This document shows, in pieces, positions 43,174 to 52,220 of a DNA stretch of 55,964 nucleotides; within the stretch, counting starts at the first letter, position 1; each line of letters begins with the position of its first letter. The notes beneath the pieces were generated by a model that was not told the DNA's origin, did no database searches, and was given only the letters and a program-made list of their open reading frames with translations. The DNA is from an uncultured Agrococcus sp. (lineage in GTDB: Bacteria; Actinomycetota; Actinomycetes; Actinomycetales; Microbacteriaceae), in assembly GCF_945915485.1 (NCBI RefSeq), contig NZ_CAMEFJ010000009.1, forward strand, positions 1-55,964, in the 5' to 3' direction. The translations under genes were made by a program, and so were the position numbers.

Positions 43174-43698
43174 TCATGTGCTGGTAAATGACGAGAAGCG
43201 ATAGCGGAGCCCGTTCTTTGCCACATGAAACCCGTCGGAAGGATCGATACGCACCCGCTGCCAGGAGGCATCGATCGTAGGCGCGGTCACAGTTCCTGCC
43301 GCGTCCGCATCGATGTCTGTGACTTCGAGCAGGTCCGCGTACTGCAGCGCCTGCTCGTACAACGTCCCTCCTCCCATGATCCACGCCTCGGGCTCATCAC
43401 GGACCAGCGCAAGCGCCGAGCGGATGTCAGCGACCGTCTCGGCGCCGGCCGCAGCATAGCCGGGTTGCCTGGTCAGCACGATGTTTCTTCGCCCCGGCAG
43501 AGGTCGGAAGCGTTCCGGGAGCGACTCCCAGGTTGCGCGCCCCATGATCACCGGATGCCCTGCCGTGACCGCTTTGAAATGCCGCATGTCCTCGGGCAGA
43601 TGCCACGGCATCCCCGTTCCGTCGCCGATGACTCGCCCGCGCGCTTGCGCCCACACCATGCCGAGCAGGCTGGGGCCCGGTATGCTCCCTCGCGTCAT
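43174..43698 (-). CDS. folA: Dihydrofolate reductase
   Basis: 174 residues. LGMVWAQARGRVIGDGTGMPWHLPEDMRHFKAVTAGHPVIMGRATWESLP shows the Trp and the acidic active-site residue (LPEDM) of DHFR, and WIMGGGTLYEQAL is the NADPH side. It regenerates tetrahydrofolate, needed after thymidylate synthase. The start at 43698 is one base after the thyA stop (TGAcATG), so thyA-folA are coupled. Confidence 0.95.
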   Translation of the reverse strand: MTRGSIPGPSLLGMVWAQARGRVIGDGTGMPWHLPEDMRHFKAVTAGHPVIMGRATWESLPERFRPLPGRRNIVLTRQPGYAAAGAETVADIRSALALVRDEPEAWIMGGGTLYEQALQYADLLEVTDIDADAAGTVTAPTIDASWQRVRIDPSDGFHVAKNGLRYRFSSFTST

Positions 43699-43699
43699 G

Positions 43700-44500
43700 T
43701 CAGACCGCAACGGGGGCTTTGATGCCCGGGTGGTGCTGATAGTCGACCACCTCGAAGTCTTCGAACTCGTAGTCGAAGATCGAGTCCGGTCTGCGTGCGA
43801 TGCGCAGTTTCGGCAGCGGATACGCGTCCCGGGACAGCTGCTTCTCCACTTGCTGCACATGATTGTCGTACACGTGCGTGTCGCCGCCGGTCCAGATGAA
43901 ATCGCCCGGCTCGAGATCCAGTTGCTGCGCCATCATGTGGGTCAGCAGCGAATAGCTCGCAATGTTGAACGGGACGCCGAGGAACATGTCGGCACTGCGC
44001 TGATACAGCTGGCAGGACAACCTGCCGTCCACAACGTGAAACTGGAATAGTGCGTGGCACGGAGCGAGTGCCATCGAAGGAATCTCGGCAGGATTCCAAG
44101 CGCTCACGATGATCCGGCGCGAGTCAGGATCCTGCCGCAGTTGATCCATCACCTGTTGCATCTGGTCGATGTGGCCGCCGTCGGGAGTCGGCCACGAACG
44201 CCACTGCACGCCGTACACGGGTCCGAGCTCGCCGTTGTCGTCGGCCCATTCGTCCCAGATCGAGACACCGCGCTCCTGCAGCCACCGCACGTTGCTGTCG
44301 CCGCGCAGGAACCACAGCAACTCGAGCGCCACGGACTTGAAATGCACCCGCTTCGTCGTGATGAGCGGGAATCCCTGTGACAGGTCATAGCGAATTTGTC
44401 TACCGAACACGCTGCGCGTACCGGTCCCTGTGCGATCCTGCTTGTGCTTGCCGTTCTCGAACACATCTCGGAGCAGGTCTTCGTACGGTGTCTCAGTCAC
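43700..44500 (-). CDS. thyA: Thymidylate synthase
   Basis: 266 residues. Catalytic Cys148 in [14 protein letters not shown] and the Arg-rich folate/phosphate sites ([12 protein letters not shown]) are present. It converts dUMP to dTMP using methylene-tetrahydrofolate. GTG start. TAGCCT lies 6 nt upstream and overlaps the stop codon of the upstream gene. Confidence 0.97.
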   Translation of the reverse strand: MTETPYEDLLRDVFENGKHKQDRTGTGTRSVFGRQIRYDLSQGFPLITTKRVHFKSVALELLWFLRGDSNVRWLQERGVSIWDEWADDNGELGPVYGVQWRSWPTPDGGHIDQMQQVMDQLRQDPDSRRIIVSAWNPAEIPSMALAPCHALFQFHVVDGRLSCQLYQRSADMFLGVPFNIASYSLLTHMMAQQLDLEPGDFIWTGGDTHVYDNHVQQVEKQLSRDAYPLPKLRIARRPDSIFDYEFEDFEVVDYQHHPGIKAPVAV

Positions 44501-44506
44501 GCACCC

Positions 44507-44512
44507 AGGCTA
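44507..44512 (-). promoter_or_regulatory. -10 box of thyA
   Basis: TAGCCT, 6 nt before the thyA GTG; its TAG is also the stop codon of the gene at 44510-44944. Confidence 0.55.
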
Positions 44513-44944
44513 CTTCCCTCTGCTCAGTTCGATGGCTTTGCGCGCGGCCTTTCGCGCCCGTCGCCGGTCGCGAGCCGCGTCGTAGGCCATGGACAGCCGC
44601 AGCCACGACTCCCAGGATTCCGGATGCTCGTGCACGTCGTCGCGCGCCTTCGGGAACGCCTCGAGCGCGGCATCCAGCTCGGCTCTCCCCGACGGCGTTG
44701 CCGGTAACGGCTCCGGCATCCCGTCGTTCTTCTCGAGCCTGCGCACGAGTCGCTCGAGCCGGAACCCGAACCGGATCTCGACGACCAGCACCCAAACGCC
44801 GAGCAAGGGGAACACGAAGAGCGCTGTTCCCATGACGATGCCGACGGGTTCGCCGGAGCGCACCAGATCGAGCGCGCGTTGGAACACCAGGACGACGTAC
44901 ATCGCGAGGACTGCGGCCATACCAAGGGCGAAGCCCTTCTTCAT
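44510..44944 (-). CDS. Conserved membrane protein with TPR-like C-terminus
   Basis: 144 residues. Two N-terminal helices (about 5-24 and 34-58), then a helical soluble part with HPESWESWLRLSMAYDAARDRRRARKAARKAIEL, a single TPR-like repeat. It sits between dapB and thyA. I do not know a function. The ATG has GGGAA upstream. Confidence 0.75.
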   Translation of the reverse strand: MKKGFALGMAAVLAMYVVLVFQRALDLVRSGEPVGIVMGTALFVFPLLGVWVLVVEIRFGFRLERLVRRLEKNDGMPEPLPATPSGRAELDAALEAFPKARDDVHEHPESWESWLRLSMAYDAARDRRRARKAARKAIELSRGK

Positions 44945-44972
44945 GCGATTTCCCGTCTCGTGGTCTCAGGTT

Positions 44973-45674
44973 TCACGACGTGAGCCCTAGCAGATCGTCG
45001 AGCCCGACGACGACGCCTTCTGGAGTCTGCGCTCCGATAGCGAGGGCGATGCCCGTCGCATACGAATTGCTCGACAGCGTGTCGTGACGAATCGTCAGTG
45101 TCTCTCCCGTGCCACCGAACCGCACCTCCTGCCAGGCGCTGACACCCGGCAACCGCAGCGCGTGCACGGGAACCCCTTCCACGATGGTGCCACGACCCGG
45201 TTCATCGGGTGTGAACGCCTGCTGCTCCCGCACCTCGGCGATGCGCTCCGCCGTGCGAACAGCGGTTCCGCTGGGAGCATCCGTTTTCGCCTCATGATGC
45301 GCCTCTATCACCTCCGCGTACGGCAAGTGCTGCGCGGCAACGGTCGCGAGGTGCGTCGAGAGAACGCTGCCGACGGAGAAGTTCGGCACGATGCGCACAC
45401 CGTTCGCGCCCTCGTCGGCGAGCTCATCGACGCGCTCGGCCGTCCAGCCGCTCGTCGCAACGACGGTGGGCAGCCCTGCGTCCACGGCCGCTCGCACGAT
45501 GGCGGCACTCGCGTCGAACACGGTCGCTTCGAAAACCCTGTCGCACCCCGAGAAATCAACGTCACCGCGGCCTTCGATCGGTTTCGCAGTGAACCCGTCC
45601 ATCGCGTTGATCGTTTCGACCGCAACGCTGCCGAGACGGCCCGTTGCTCCCACTACACCCACTGTCGTCGTCAC
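44973..45674 (-). CDS. dapB: 4-hydroxy-tetrahydrodipicolinate reductase
   Basis: 233 residues, slightly short for the family (about 245-270). NAD(P) motif GATGRLG at 9-15, and catalytic EAHHEAKTDAPSGTA. It is the second step toward diaminopimelate and lysine, after DapA. GTG start with TACCAT 8 nt before it. Confidence 0.95.
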   Translation of the reverse strand: MTTTVGVVGATGRLGSVAVETINAMDGFTAKPIEGRGDVDFSGCDRVFEATVFDASAAIVRAAVDAGLPTVVATSGWTAERVDELADEGANGVRIVPNFSVGSVLSTHLATVAAQHLPYAEVIEAHHEAKTDAPSGTAVRTAERIAEVREQQAFTPDEPGRGTIVEGVPVHALRLPGVSAWQEVRFGGTGETLTIRHDTLSSNSYATGIALAIGAQTPEGVVVGLDDLLGLTS

Positions 45675-45742
45675 AACTGTCCATGGTAGACGCTGCGAGG
45701 CCGTCCGCGGGCATCGATGCGGGATGCGGTGCCTCGGAAACG

Positions 45743-46345
45743 CTACACGGACTGCGGCAGGGAAAGTCCCGTACGGTCCTCGGGTGCGAGATGGCCGAGA
45801 TCATTGTGCGCGACTAGCTGCGCTGGGCGACCCGAGCGGAGCCGGAGGATCGTGAGCCCGCAGTGGGCCTGATTCAAGCCCATCCACTTCCACTCGGGAG
45901 CTTCCAGTACGTGTCGCACGAACCAGCCGATGACGAAGTTGTGCGTTATCAGGAGCTCATTGCGCTGCTCGCCGCTGCGGCCTATCCAGGTTGAGATCGC
46001 ATCGGCCATTTGGGCGCGGCCCGCTTCGACCTCCTCTTCCGTGATGCCGGAGAAGAATGAGCGGTAGGCGACGGGCGGCTCCGCCTCGAGGCCGGTCGGA
46101 ACGCAGTCCATCAACAGGGAGTGCGGCTCGAAGTCGACCGAGGGCATCCGGCCCTTCATGACTCGCGCGGTGTCCTCCGCCCGCTCAAGCGGTGAGTGGA
46201 AGGCACGATGGAAGTGCACTCCACTCAGACGGTCGGCGATCGCAGTGGCCTGTCGAATCCCTCGAGAGGAAAGCGGACCCTCTTCAACGCCATGCTCGGC
46301 GTCCTGCTGTTCGCCATGTCGAACCAGGTACAGCAGATGTCCCAC
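45743..46345 (-). CDS. Histidine phosphatase family protein
   Basis: 200 residues. LVRHGEQ near the N-terminus supplies the catalytic His; the later arm is ITHNFVIGWFVRHVL. The family covers phosphoglycerate mutase-like and broad acid phosphatases; the substrate is unknown. I start at the GTG at 46345, 5 nt after a GGAGA site; a GTG at 46357 is the alternative and would use that same GGAG as codons. A possible insertion element lies just upstream. Confidence 0.87.
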   Translation of the reverse strand: MGHLLYLVRHGEQQDAEHGVEEGPLSSRGIRQATAIADRLSGVHFHRAFHSPLERAEDTARVMKGRMPSVDFEPHSLLMDCVPTGLEAEPPVAYRSFFSGITEEEVEAGRAQMADAISTWIGRSGEQRNELLITHNFVIGWFVRHVLEAPEWKWMGLNQAHCGLTILRLRSGRPAQLVAHNDLGHLAPEDRTGLSLPQSV

Positions 46346-46356
46346 GGTGTTCTCCA

Positions 46357-46557
46357 CAGTTAGTTAGAGGTCGCACCAATAGGCTGCGGTGGCTGCGGTG
46401 TGCGCTGTGGTCCCCGAGCTTCGTTGTCGGCCTCGAACGCAGTTCCACTCTTCCACGACTTCGTTCCACTGGATCGAAGTCCAGCCTCCGCCTTGCCCAA
46501 AAACCACACCGCGCATCCTCGCTTCATCGCCGCTATCGGCTTAACCTCTCAGTTAGT
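46357..46557. repeat. Possible MITE-like segment with 8-bp direct repeats
   Basis: CAGTTAGT occurs at 46357-46364 and again at 46550-46557. Just inside lie AGAGGT (46366-46371) and ACCTCT (46544-46549), inverted relative to one another. Between them are 172 bp without coding sequence, holding the hairpin GACTTCG/CGAAGTC (46457-46463, 46475-46481). The layout equals target-site duplication plus short terminal inverted repeats; no transposase. Confidence 0.4.
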
Positions 46558-47885
46558 CAAACGCGAACTAGGTCAGTCTCCACCATACCGACGGCGGCGA
46601 CCGAGCGCTCCCCCGTCAGCAGATCGGCGGCAAACGTCCGAACGTCCTGGGCCGACACCTGAGCAAGCTGTGACATGGAGGCCTCGAGATCGGTGAACTT
46701 GCCGAAGCTCAATTCGGCGCGGCCCAGCCTGGACATCCGCGCATCCGAGTCCTCGAGCGCCAAGGCGCTGGCTCCTCCGATCATGCCGATTGCGCGAGCG
46801 CGTTCCTCGTCCGATATTCCGTCGGTCGCGATTGCTTCCAATTGATCCATGAGGATCTTCGAAACCTGACCGGCTTTGGACGGTGAGCACCCTGCGTACA
46901 TGCCGAACATCCCGCCGTCCGCGTACGACAACCCGAAGGAGTACACGGCGTAGGCGAGCCCACGGCGTTCACGCACCTCCTGGAAGAGGCGAGACGACAT
47001 GCCCGAGCCGAGCACGGAGTTCAGGATCGACATCGTGGGGCGACGGTCGTCAGTGGCGGTGATGCCCTGCAGACCGATCATGAGGTTGACCTGCTCGAGT
47101 GGCCGCTCCACTACCGTGGTGCCTCCGGAGTTCGTCGTGGCGACCTCCGTTGCACGCCGCGGACGCGGCTGCCCGGTCGTGTCGCGCGACCAGCCGTACC
47201 GATCGAGTGCCGCCTCGACGAGTTGCACGACCGTGTCATGTTCGATGGCACCGGCGATGGTGACGACGAGGTCACCGAGCGTGTAGTTCTCGCGGTAGTG
47301 CTCCCAGACACGATCCCGCGAAACGCCTCGAATCGTCTCTTTCGTGCCGCCGATGGGCCTGCCGAGGGCATGATCGCCGAACACGAGCTCGGACAGCCGT
47401 TCACCAACGACATCACCCGGATCGTCGTCCGCCATCGCGAGCTCTTCCAGGATGACGCCACGCTCGGATTCGAACTCGACCGACTCGAGCACCGAGGATG
47501 TCACCATGTCCGCGAGGACGTCGATCGCCATCGGCAAGTCGGAGTCGCGTACCTTCGCGTAGTAGCAGGTGTTCTCCTTCGACGTCATCGCGTTGTGCTC
47601 GCCACCGACCTCGTCGAACGCGGTCGCGATCTCGAAGGCTGAACGCGTGCGCGTCCCCTTGAACAGGAGGTGTTCGAGGAAGTGCGTCGAGCCGAACGAA
47701 TCCGCCCGTTCGTCCCGGGACCCGACGGGTACCCAGAATCCGACGGTCGCGGAAGCCGTCGCCGGCATGTGCTCCGTCAGGATGCGCAGCCCGCTCGGCA
47801 GCACTGATCGCCGCACGAGCGACCCCGTTCCCGAAAGAATCGAGATATCGGGGTCGCTCAGCGGCAGTTCAACAGGTTCCGGCAC
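46557..47885 (-). CDS. M16-family metallopeptidase
   Basis: 442 residues, processing-peptidase type. Zinc motif HFLEH at 68-72 with catalytic Glu71, a third ligand in the downstream ESERGVILEELAM, and the inactive C-terminal half with the Arg/Tyr pair. It cleaves short peptides. The gene follows pnp by 8 bp, a neighbourhood conserved in many Gram-positives. Confidence 0.94.
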   Translation of the reverse strand: MPEPVELPLSDPDISILSGTGSLVRRSVLPSGLRILTEHMPATASATVGFWVPVGSRDERADSFGSTHFLEHLLFKGTRTRSAFEIATAFDEVGGEHNAMTSKENTCYYAKVRDSDLPMAIDVLADMVTSSVLESVEFESERGVILEELAMADDDPGDVVGERLSELVFGDHALGRPIGGTKETIRGVSRDRVWEHYRENYTLGDLVVTIAGAIEHDTVVQLVEAALDRYGWSRDTTGQPRPRRATEVATTNSGGTTVVERPLEQVNLMIGLQGITATDDRRPTMSILNSVLGSGMSSRLFQEVRERRGLAYAVYSFGLSYADGGMFGMYAGCSPSKAGQVSKILMDQLEAIATDGISDEERARAIGMIGGASALALEDSDARMSRLGRAELSFGKFTDLEASMSQLAQVSAQDVRTFAADLLTGERSVAAVGMVETDLVRV

Positions 47886-47893
47886 GCCGGCAA

Positions 47894-50113
47894 CTACTCC
47901 GAATCCGAAGCCGAGTCGTCCTGGACGACGTCGAGCGACAGCTTGCCGCGGTCGTCGATCTTCGTGATCTCGACCTGGATCTTCTGGCCGACGGAGACGA
48001 CGTCTTCGACGTTCTCGATGCGCTTGCCCTCGTTCAGAGCGCGCATCGCGGTGACGTGCAGCAGACCGTCGCGGCCCGGCAGCAGCGAGATGAAGGCGCC
48101 GAAGGAGGCGATCTTCACGACCGTTCCGAGGTAGCGCTCGCCGACCTCGGGAACCAGCGGGTTCGCGATCGCGTTGATCGCCGTCCGTGCTGCTTCCGCA
48201 GCGGGGCCGTCGGTAGCGCCGATGAACACCGTACCGTCGTCCTCGATCGAGATCTGCGCGCCCGTGTCGTCCTGGATCTGGTTGATGGTCTTGCCCTTGG
48301 GCCCGATGACCTCACCGATCTTGTCGACGGGAACGGAAACGCTGATCACGCGAGGCGCCGTCGGAGCCATCTCGTCGGGAGCGTCGATCGCCGAGTTCAG
48401 CACGTTCAGAATCGCGGTGCGAGCCTGCTTCGCCTGCGTCAGTGCGCCGGCGAGGACGTCTGAGGGGATGCCGTCGAGCTTCGTGTCCAGCTGGATAGCG
48501 GTAACGAACTCGCTGGTACCGGCGACCTTGAAGTCCATGTCGCCAAGAGCGTCCTCGGCGCCGAGGATGTCGGTGAGCGCCGCATAGCGGGTCTCACCGT
48601 CGACCTGATCGGAGACGAGGCCCATGGCGATGCCCGCGACGGGCGCACGAAGGGGAACACCGGCGTTGAGCATCGACAGCGTCGAAGCGCACACCGAACC
48701 CATCGAAGTCGAGCCGTTCGAGCTCAGCGCCTCCGAAACCTGGCGAATCGCGTAGGGGAACTCCTCGCGGCTCGGCAGTACCGGCACCAGCGCACGTTCT
48801 GCGAGCGCACCGTGGCCGATCTCGCGGCGCTTCGGGCTGCCGACACGACCCGTCTCACCCGTCGAGTACGGCGGGAAGTTGTAGTGGTGCAGGTAGCGCT
48901 TGCTCTTGACGGGGTGCAGCGAGTCGAGCTGCTGTTCCATCTTCAGCATGTTGAGCGTCGTGACACCCATGATCTGGGTCTCGCCGCGCTGGAAGATCGC
49001 GGAACCGTGGACGCGCGGGATCACGGCGACCTCCGCGTCGAGCGGACGGATGTCCGCTACGCCACGGCCGTCGATGCGAACACCGTCGGTCAGGATGTTG
49101 CCGCGAACGACCTGCTTCGTGACCGCCTTGTACGCGGCAGACACCTGGCCCGCGATAGCCTCGTCGACCTCACCGGCGTCGATCTTCGCCTGCACCTGCT
49201 CCTTGACCTGCTGCTTGAGCTTGTCGTCGGCGTCCTGGCGCTCGACCTTGTCGGCGATGCGGTAGATGTCGCGAACACCCTCGAGCGCAAGCGACGAGAC
49301 GAGCTCGAGTGCTTCATCCGAGTACGGCGGGAACAGCGGGTATTCCTTCTGCTCCTTCGCTGCGGTCTCGGCGACCTTCGCCTGTGCAGCCACGAGCTCC
49401 TTGATGAAGGGCTTCGATGCTTCGAGACCTGCGGCGACGACCTCTTCGGTCGGCTTCGTGCCGCCCGACTGGATGAGGTCCCAGGCGTTGTCGGGAGCTT
49501 CGGCTTCGACCATCATGATCGCGACGTCACCGTCTTCGAGGACACGGCCGGCGACGACCATGCTGAAGACAGCCTCGTTCAGCTGCTCGTGCTTGGGGAA
49601 TGCGACCCACTGGTCTTCTATGAGCGCGACACGAACGCCTCCGAGCGGGCCCGAGAAGGGCAGTCCGGACAACTGCGTCGACATGGATGCCGCATTGATG
49701 GCGAGCACGTCGTACAGCTCATCGGGTGCTATCGAAAGCACCGTTGCGACAACCTGGACTTCGTTGCGGATGCCCTCGACGAACGAGGGGCGCAGCGGGC
49801 GGTCGATGAGACGGCAAGTGAGGATCGCCTCGGTAGACGGGCGTCCTTCGCGACGGAAGAAGCTGCCGGGGATCTGGCCCGCGGCGTACATGCGCTCTTC
49901 AACGTCGACCGTGAGTGGGAAGAAGTCGAAGTGCTCCTTCGGCTGCTTCGAGACGCTCGTGGCGCTCAGCAGCATGGTTTCGTCGTCCAGGTACGCAGCG
50001 GCCGATCCCTGCGCCTGCTGCGCAAGTCGGCCGGTCTCGAACCGGACGGTACGGGTGCCGAAGCGGCCATTGTCGATGACTGCTTCTGCGGATGTGATTT
50101 CGGGACCCTCCAT
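47894..50113 (-). CDS. pnp: Polyribonucleotide nucleotidyltransferase (PNPase)
   Basis: 739 residues. Two RNase PH-like cores with the helical linker between them, then a KH domain ([12 protein letters not shown]) and an S1 domain. The enzyme phosphorolyses RNA 3' to 5'. Start at 50113 with AGGAG about 10 nt upstream; a longer ORF reaches 50218 but its extra residues are not conserved in kind. The leader contains hairpins and the second 70-bp element. Confidence 0.98.
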   Translation of the reverse strand: MEGPEITSAEAVIDNGRFGTRTVRFETGRLAQQAQGSAAAYLDDETMLLSATSVSKQPKEHFDFFPLTVDVEERMYAAGQIPGSFFRREGRPSTEAILTCRLIDRPLRPSFVEGIRNEVQVVATVLSIAPDELYDVLAINAASMSTQLSGLPFSGPLGGVRVALIEDQWVAFPKHEQLNEAVFSMVVAGRVLEDGDVAIMMVEAEAPDNAWDLIQSGGTKPTEEVVAAGLEASKPFIKELVAAQAKVAETAAKEQKEYPLFPPYSDEALELVSSLALEGVRDIYRIADKVERQDADDKLKQQVKEQVQAKIDAGEVDEAIAGQVSAAYKAVTKQVVRGNILTDGVRIDGRGVADIRPLDAEVAVIPRVHGSAIFQRGETQIMGVTTLNMLKMEQQLDSLHPVKSKRYLHHYNFPPYSTGETGRVGSPKRREIGHGALAERALVPVLPSREEFPYAIRQVSEALSSNGSTSMGSVCASTLSMLNAGVPLRAPVAGIAMGLVSDQVDGETRYAALTDILGAEDALGDMDFKVAGTSEFVTAIQLDTKLDGIPSDVLAGALTQAKQARTAILNVLNSAIDAPDEMAPTAPRVISVSVPVDKIGEVIGPKGKTINQIQDDTGAQISIEDDGTVFIGATDGPAAEAARTAINAIANPLVPEVGERYLGTVVKIASFGAFISLLPGRDGLLHVTAMRALNEGKRIENVEDVVSVGQKIQVEITKIDDRGKLSLDVVQDDSASDSE

Positions 50114-50203
50114 AGTGGGGTCTCTCCTCTCTGCGATTGCTTCGACGCGCGCCGCAGTGTGCAGAGGCTGACCTCCATCGTTCTGGTCATCAGTAGAAAA
50201 TCG

Positions 50204-50220
50204 CGATGCTGTCCGCATCG
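50204..50220 (-). other. Hairpin in pnp leader
   Basis: CGATGC (50204-50209) and GCATCG (50215-50220) with a 5-nt loop, about 90 nt before the pnp start. With the stem at 50260-50283 it may form a structured leader for control of pnp. Confidence 0.5.
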
Positions 50221-50259
50221 AGATTCACCACCAACGACCAGCTGCGGTGCGTGCGCGTC

Positions 50260-50283
50260 CGGACCGCTCTCATGAGCGTTCCG
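50260..50283 (-). other. Hairpin in pnp leader, 10-bp stem
   Basis: CGGACCGCTC (50260-50269) and GAGCGTTCCG (50274-50283) pair at nine of ten positions with a 4-nt loop. Double-stranded leader stems before pnp are known RNase III/PNPase control sites in enterobacteria; whether that holds here is unknown. Confidence 0.5.
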
Positions 50284-50405
50284 TACGTCATGCTATCAAT
50301 ACATGCCGAGAATCGGGGATGCCGGGCGCATTGGCCGCTTTCTGACGCTGTGCATCCGCGCACCGGGTGCATGCCCGACCCACATTCCATATCCATTCCT
50401 CAGAC

Positions 50406-50475
50406 ACACTTCTCGGTCTATGGATGGCGACACGCCCGTATAACGCATTCATTCCATGCATGGACCGAGAAGTGT
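50406..50475 (-). repeat. 70-bp inverted-repeat element, copy 2
   Basis: Same element as at 29715-29784 but reversed: arms of 13-14 perfect bp (CACACTTCTCGGTC/GACCGAGAAGTGTG, 50405-50418 and 50463-50476), extending to about 23 bp with two mismatches. It stands between the rpsO terminator and the pnp leader. Confidence 0.93.
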
Positions 50476-50501
50476 GCCGGCGTAGAAGGCCATGGCACGC
50501 G

Positions 50502-50532
50502 AAAAGACCCCCGGCCGAAACCGGAGGTCTTC
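50502..50532 (-). terminator. Rho-independent terminator of rpsO
   Basis: On the minus strand, AGACCTCCGG-tttcgg-CCGGGGGTCT is followed by UUUU. One U-G pair exists only on minus-strand RNA, supporting this orientation. It begins about 20 nt after the rpsO stop. Confidence 0.8.
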
Positions 50533-50551
50533 TCGTACGTTTTCGAAGCGT

Positions 50552-50821
50552 TTAGCGACGCAGGCCGAGGCGCTCGATGAGCGAACGGTAGCGCGCGATG
50601 TCGGCTTCCTGCAGGTACTTCAGGAGGCGACGACGCTGGCCGACGAGCAGCAGCAGGCCACGACGCGAGTGGTGGTCGTGCTTGTGGCCCTTGAGGTGCT
50701 CGGTGAGGTGCTTGATGCGAGCCGAAAGGATCGCGACCTGAACCTCGGGGCTACCCGTGTCGCCCTCGTGGGTTGCATACTCGGCGATGATCGCCTGCTT
50801 CTTTTCTGCGGTAATGCTCAT
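50552..50821 (-). CDS. rpsO: 30S ribosomal protein S15
   Basis: 89 residues, the standard length, with [51 protein letters not shown]. It binds 16S rRNA early in 30S assembly. Start at 50821 with AGGGA 5 nt upstream; an ATG 30 bp earlier lacks support. It precedes pnp, as in most bacteria. Confidence 0.98.
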   Translation of the reverse strand: MSITAEKKQAIIAEYATHEGDTGSPEVQVAILSARIKHLTEHLKGHKHDHHSRRGLLLLVGQRRRLLKYLQEADIARYRSLIERLGLRR

Positions 50822-50904
50822 GCGATTCCCTTTCGTCGCAGCGCGGCGCAATCACCCGATGCGATTGCTCTCTCTATCCGCGGCCGATACACGGCAACCT
50901 GCCA

Positions 50905-50910
50905 ATGATA
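50905..50910 (-). promoter_or_regulatory. Candidate -10 box of rpsO
   Basis: TATCAT with a TG just before it, 83 nt upstream of the rpsO start. It is the best -10-like sequence in the gap; a -35 is not clear. Confidence 0.35.
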
Positions 50911-50939
50911 GCAGGATCGCCGGCGGTCGGCGACTCGCG

Positions 50940-52148
50940 CTACCTCGGGCTCCCCGGGCGCTGCAGGGCCGATCCGGGTTGGCCCATCGTCATGTCCCCG
51001 CTGGAGGCCCGCAGCAGTTCCTGGCGAAGGCTAGAGAAGTAGGTGAGCGAGTCGGCCTCTTGGCCCTGATTCTCTCGATATTCTCCTCCGACGACTGTCC
51101 TCTGCCGGTTGAAGGCCAGTCGGGTAGCCGCTTGAATGTACTTGGTCATGACACTGCGGACACCTCGGCGCTTCGCCCAGTCGAGCAACTGTGCCCGACC
51201 GTCCGCGCTCGAGAGCCTATGGGCCTCTTCCATCGATAACCAACCGGCTTCGGCGTACTCGCTCAGTCGCTTCTTGGTTGTCTTCGCCTCCGATCTGGTC
51301 AAGAACACGACGACGAGGGCCGACCCGATGGCGATGGGAACCTGGATGATGAAGTAGCCGACGTAGAACAGGTTTCCGAGCAAAGCCGCGCTGCCGTTCC
51401 AGAGCATGTGCAGGAAGGCCGAGACCGCCCATCCAGCGGGGAACATCGCGAGCGCCCAGATGCGGCTGCGGTGTGCGACGAGCCCCATGAGGAGGCCGAA
51501 TCCCATCGCCGTGAAGATCGCGTGCGTCAGCGGGCTCATGATGCCGCGCATAACGAAGATGCCACTCGCATCGCCCGTCAGCAGTAACTGCCCGGAGAAA
51601 TACAGGATGTTCTCGGTGTAGGCGAAACCGGCAGCGCTCAGCCCTGCGATGACCATGCCGTCGATGGGCCCGTCGATCTGCTTGCGCATGAAGAGGAACA
51701 GGAAGAGCAGCGGAATCGCCTTCGCGAACTCCTCCACGATCGGCGCCTGAATCACCGTGCCGTAGAAGCCGAGCTGCTCTTCCGTCGTGATGATGCCTAC
51801 CGTGACGAGCATGAATTCGAGCACCAGACCGATGCCGAGCGTCATGAGCACAGCACCGACTCCTCCCCAGAGCGCAGAGGAGAGCTTGATGAGCAGCGGC
51901 ACGGGCTCCCAGCGGTCCATGATGTGCAGCACCCACACGACGAACGCGAGCGGCACCAGCGCGATAATGCTCGTGAACATCTGCACGAGCGGTGAGAACT
52001 CCGTGCTCAGGGCGAGGATGAAGACCACAATAGGCGTCGCGAGTCCCAACGCACCCAGGAACACGATGGTGAGTATGAGGTTTCGCCGCTGCGTGCCCTG
52101 CGTGTGCCGTATCGACGGGAGAGTGATGTTCGTATTGGGAACGCTCAT
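50940..52148 (-). CDS. PrsW-family intramembrane metalloprotease
   Basis: 402 residues with about nine membrane helices between residues 28 and 280. The conserved PrsW residues are visible: EEFAK (APIVEEFAKAIP), FAYTEN, HAIFTAMGFG and HMLWN. PrsW cleaves an anti-sigma factor in Bacillus; partners here are unknown. The C-terminal 110 residues are soluble and charged. The start at 52148 is preferred, because TACGCT lies 7 nt upstream; an ATG 6 bp earlier is just one base from the box. Confidence 0.9.
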   Translation of the reverse strand: MSVPNTNITLPSIRHTQGTQRRNLILTIVFLGALGLATPIVVFILALSTEFSPLVQMFTSIIALVPLAFVVWVLHIMDRWEPVPLLIKLSSALWGGVGAVLMTLGIGLVLEFMLVTVGIITTEEQLGFYGTVIQAPIVEEFAKAIPLLFLFLFMRKQIDGPIDGMVIAGLSAAGFAYTENILYFSGQLLLTGDASGIFVMRGIMSPLTHAIFTAMGFGLLMGLVAHRSRIWALAMFPAGWAVSAFLHMLWNGSAALLGNLFYVGYFIIQVPIAIGSALVVVFLTRSEAKTTKKRLSEYAEAGWLSMEEAHRLSSADGRAQLLDWAKRRGVRSVMTKYIQAATRLAFNRQRTVVGGEYRENQGQEADSLTYFSSLRQELLRASSGDMTMGQPGSALQRPGSPR

Positions 52149-52155
52149 GGGCATC

Positions 52156-52161
52156 AGCGTA
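52156..52161 (-). promoter_or_regulatory. -10 box of prsW-like gene
   Basis: TACGCT, 7 nt before the ATG at 52148. Confidence 0.5.
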
Positions 52162-52220
52162 CGAGCTTCCGTCGGAACGTTCCCTGAATGTTGGCCGTGT
52201 GTCAAGTGAGCGAAGAGTGC

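Larger units (their letters stand above)
50114..50551. other. 438-bp region between rpsO and pnp
   Basis: Holds, in the direction of transcription, the rpsO terminator, the 70-bp element, two leader hairpins and the pnp ribosome site. Open frames here are not convincing. No separate gene is seen. Confidence 0.75.

Noticed and set aside
48812..50275. 487-codon plus-strand frame opposite pnp
   Set aside because: Antisense to pnp; no domain, no ribosome site.
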